Assembly: GCA_040382215.1 (NCBI GenBank)
Contig: JBEIFW010000189.1
Location: 1 to 6,184 of the forward strand
DNA: 6,184 bases
Reading direction: 5' to 3'
Source of the DNA: JBEIFW01 sp040382215
GTDB taxonomy: Bacteria; Actinomycetota; Acidimicrobiia; Acidimicrobiales; Ilumatobacteraceae
How positions within the stretch are numbered: position 1 is the first letter of the stretch; each line of letters starts with the position of its first letter. A program made the translations under genes and the position numbers. Below, one piece after another: positions 5,369-6,184 of this stretch. A model generated the notes under the pieces. That model saw only the letters and a list, made by a program, of their open reading frames with translations. It was not told the origin of the DNA and searched no databases.

Positions 5369-6184
5369 GCGCCCGGCGCGATGACGATCTTGCCGTAGCT
5401 CGCCCGGCTCGACAGCGCCATCAGGCTCCGGGGCGCCTCGGCCATCGGCGTGGTCCTCATGATCAGCGGGTCGATGCCCCCGTTGTCCCACAGCACGCAC
5501 AGGTCGTCGAACGCAGCGCGCAGGGCGCCGGGGTTGCGGGCAAGCGAGGCGCCCCAGTGGACACCGACGAGCGAGTAGTTCTTGAGCAGGACGTGGTTCG
5601 TGGGGCAGTCCGCGATCCGGCCCGAGGTGAACCCGATGATGAGGATCCGCCCGTCCCACCCGATCACCTTGCGGCTGCGGTCGAACGTGTCGCCACCGAC
5701 CGGGTCGTAGATCACGTCGACGCCCTTGCCGCATGTGAGGTCCTTGACCACCTCGACGAAATCCTCGTTGAGGTAGTCGATGGCGGCGTCGACGCCGAGC
5801 CGCTCCAGGATCGCCTTCTTCTCGGGACCGCCGGCCGTGGCGTACACCGTGGCGCCCATCGCCTTGCCGATCTGGATCGCCGACGAGCCGATGCCGCCGG
5901 CGCCCGCGTGGACGAGCATGGTCTCGCCCGGGGCCAGGTGGGCCCGGTCGCGCAGCGCGAACAGGGTGGTGCCGTAGTTGGTGAGCAGGGCCGAGGCCTT
6001 GTCGAACGGCATCGAGTCCGGGAGCGGGAACGGGGCCGACGCAGGGGCGAGCACCCGTTCGGACAACCCGCCGTTGCCCATCCACAGGACGCGATCGCCC
6101 ACCGACCAGCCGGTGACGCCCTCGCCGAGCGCGCCGATCGTGCCCGCGATCTCCCCACCGGGCGTGAACGGCAGCGGCGGCTTC
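5365..6184 (-). CDS. Zinc-independent MDR family NADPH:quinone oxidoreductase-like protein (5' end outside window)
   Basis: The reading frame enters from the right edge and gives 272 visible residues. About 50-60 N-terminal residues are missing compared with the roughly 325-330 aa usual for the family. The first visible residues, KPPLPFTPGGEIAGTIGALG, then GEGVTGWSVGDRV, are the conserved end of the catalytic GroES-like domain. The Rossmann NAD(P)-binding loop is VHAGAGGIGSSAIQIGKAMG (visible residues 91-110), followed by KGVDVIYDPVGGDTF and GRILIIGFTSG. No structural-zinc cysteine cluster is present in the visible part, which fits the quinone-oxidoreductase branch of medium-chain reductases. 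These enzymes reduce quinones or enoyl/enone compounds with NADPH. A GTG at 6102 is internal to the conserved domain and is not the true start. The stop overlaps the start of the LLM gene by 4 nt, so the two oxidoreductases are probably co-expressed and may act on related substrates. Confidence 0.88.
   Translation of the reverse strand, partial: KPPLPFTPGGEIAGTIGALGEGVTGWSVGDRVLWMGNGGLSERVLAPASAPFPLPDSMPFDKASALLTNYGTTLFALRDRAHLAPGETMLVHAGAGGIGSSAIQIGKAMGATVYATAGGPEKKAILERLGVDAAIDYLNEDFVEVVKDLTCGKGVDVIYDPVGGDTFDRSRKVIGWDGRILIIGFTSGRIADCPTNHVLLKNYSLVGVHWGASLARNPGALRAAFDDLCVLWDNGGIDPLIMRTTPMAEAPRSLMALSSRASYGKIVIAPGA

Noticed and set aside
5369..6085. LLM protein as a 544-aa fusion with an upstream domain
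   Set aside because: The extra N-terminal part is the quinone-oxidoreductase gene read in another frame and has no domain. The LLM fold starts at its normal place near 5356-5368.
1..6184. CRISPR array, tRNA, rRNA, insertion sequence, attachment site
   Set aside because: I found no regularly spaced repeats, cloverleaf-like segments, transposase motifs or terminal repeats. Coding sequence accounts for almost all of the window.

Overview
The window is very GC-rich, with third codon positions almost all G or C. It encodes a mycobacterial-type CysQ, a luciferase-like oxidoreductase of the kind that usually uses F420, and a tandem DUF202 pair. This points to a chromosomal segment of an actinobacterium, possibly Acidimicrobiia or a relative; the class is an inference. 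I see no mobile element, CRISPR array, rRNA or tRNA. Coding density is high and no gene-free stretch exceeds 300 bases.

Layout: (1) Positions 1-1012 run rightward: the tail of an unidentified protein, a possible 27-codon ORF, and cysQ, a 3'-phosphoadenosine-phosphate/inositol-phosphate-type phosphatase. A perfect 11-bp inverted repeat spans the cysQ stop codon. (2) Positions 1047-2699 run leftward: a thiamine-diphosphate enzyme that closely resembles 2-hydroxyacyl-CoA lyase (HACL1) and, less closely, oxalyl-CoA decarboxylase. (3) Positions 2739-4429 run rightward as a tightly packed unit: a candidate 49-aa ORF, two small DUF202 membrane proteins in tandem, and a crotonase-fold protein that lacks the two canonical hydratase glutamates. 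(4) Positions 4451-6184 run leftward: a luciferase-like (LLM) oxidoreductase that overlaps the end of a zinc-free quinone-oxidoreductase-type MDR protein, which runs off the right edge.

The lyase and the DUF202 unit diverge from a 39-bp gap. On each strand of this gap a TANNNT box lies just upstream of the start codon, which suggests two overlapping promoters producing leaderless or nearly leaderless transcripts. Elsewhere genes are joined by GTGA, TGATG or 4-nt junctions, and no start has an obvious Shine-Dalgarno sequence.

Functionally, the lyase (2-hydroxyacyl-CoA to formyl-CoA plus aldehyde or ketone), the crotonase and the two oxidoreductases suggest acyl-CoA and redox catabolism. They lie in separate transcription units, so a shared pathway is not demonstrated. 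No clearly new system is evident. The best leads are the divergent promoter with its 49-aa ORF, the altered active-site loop of the lyase, and the DUF202-DUF202-crotonase arrangement.
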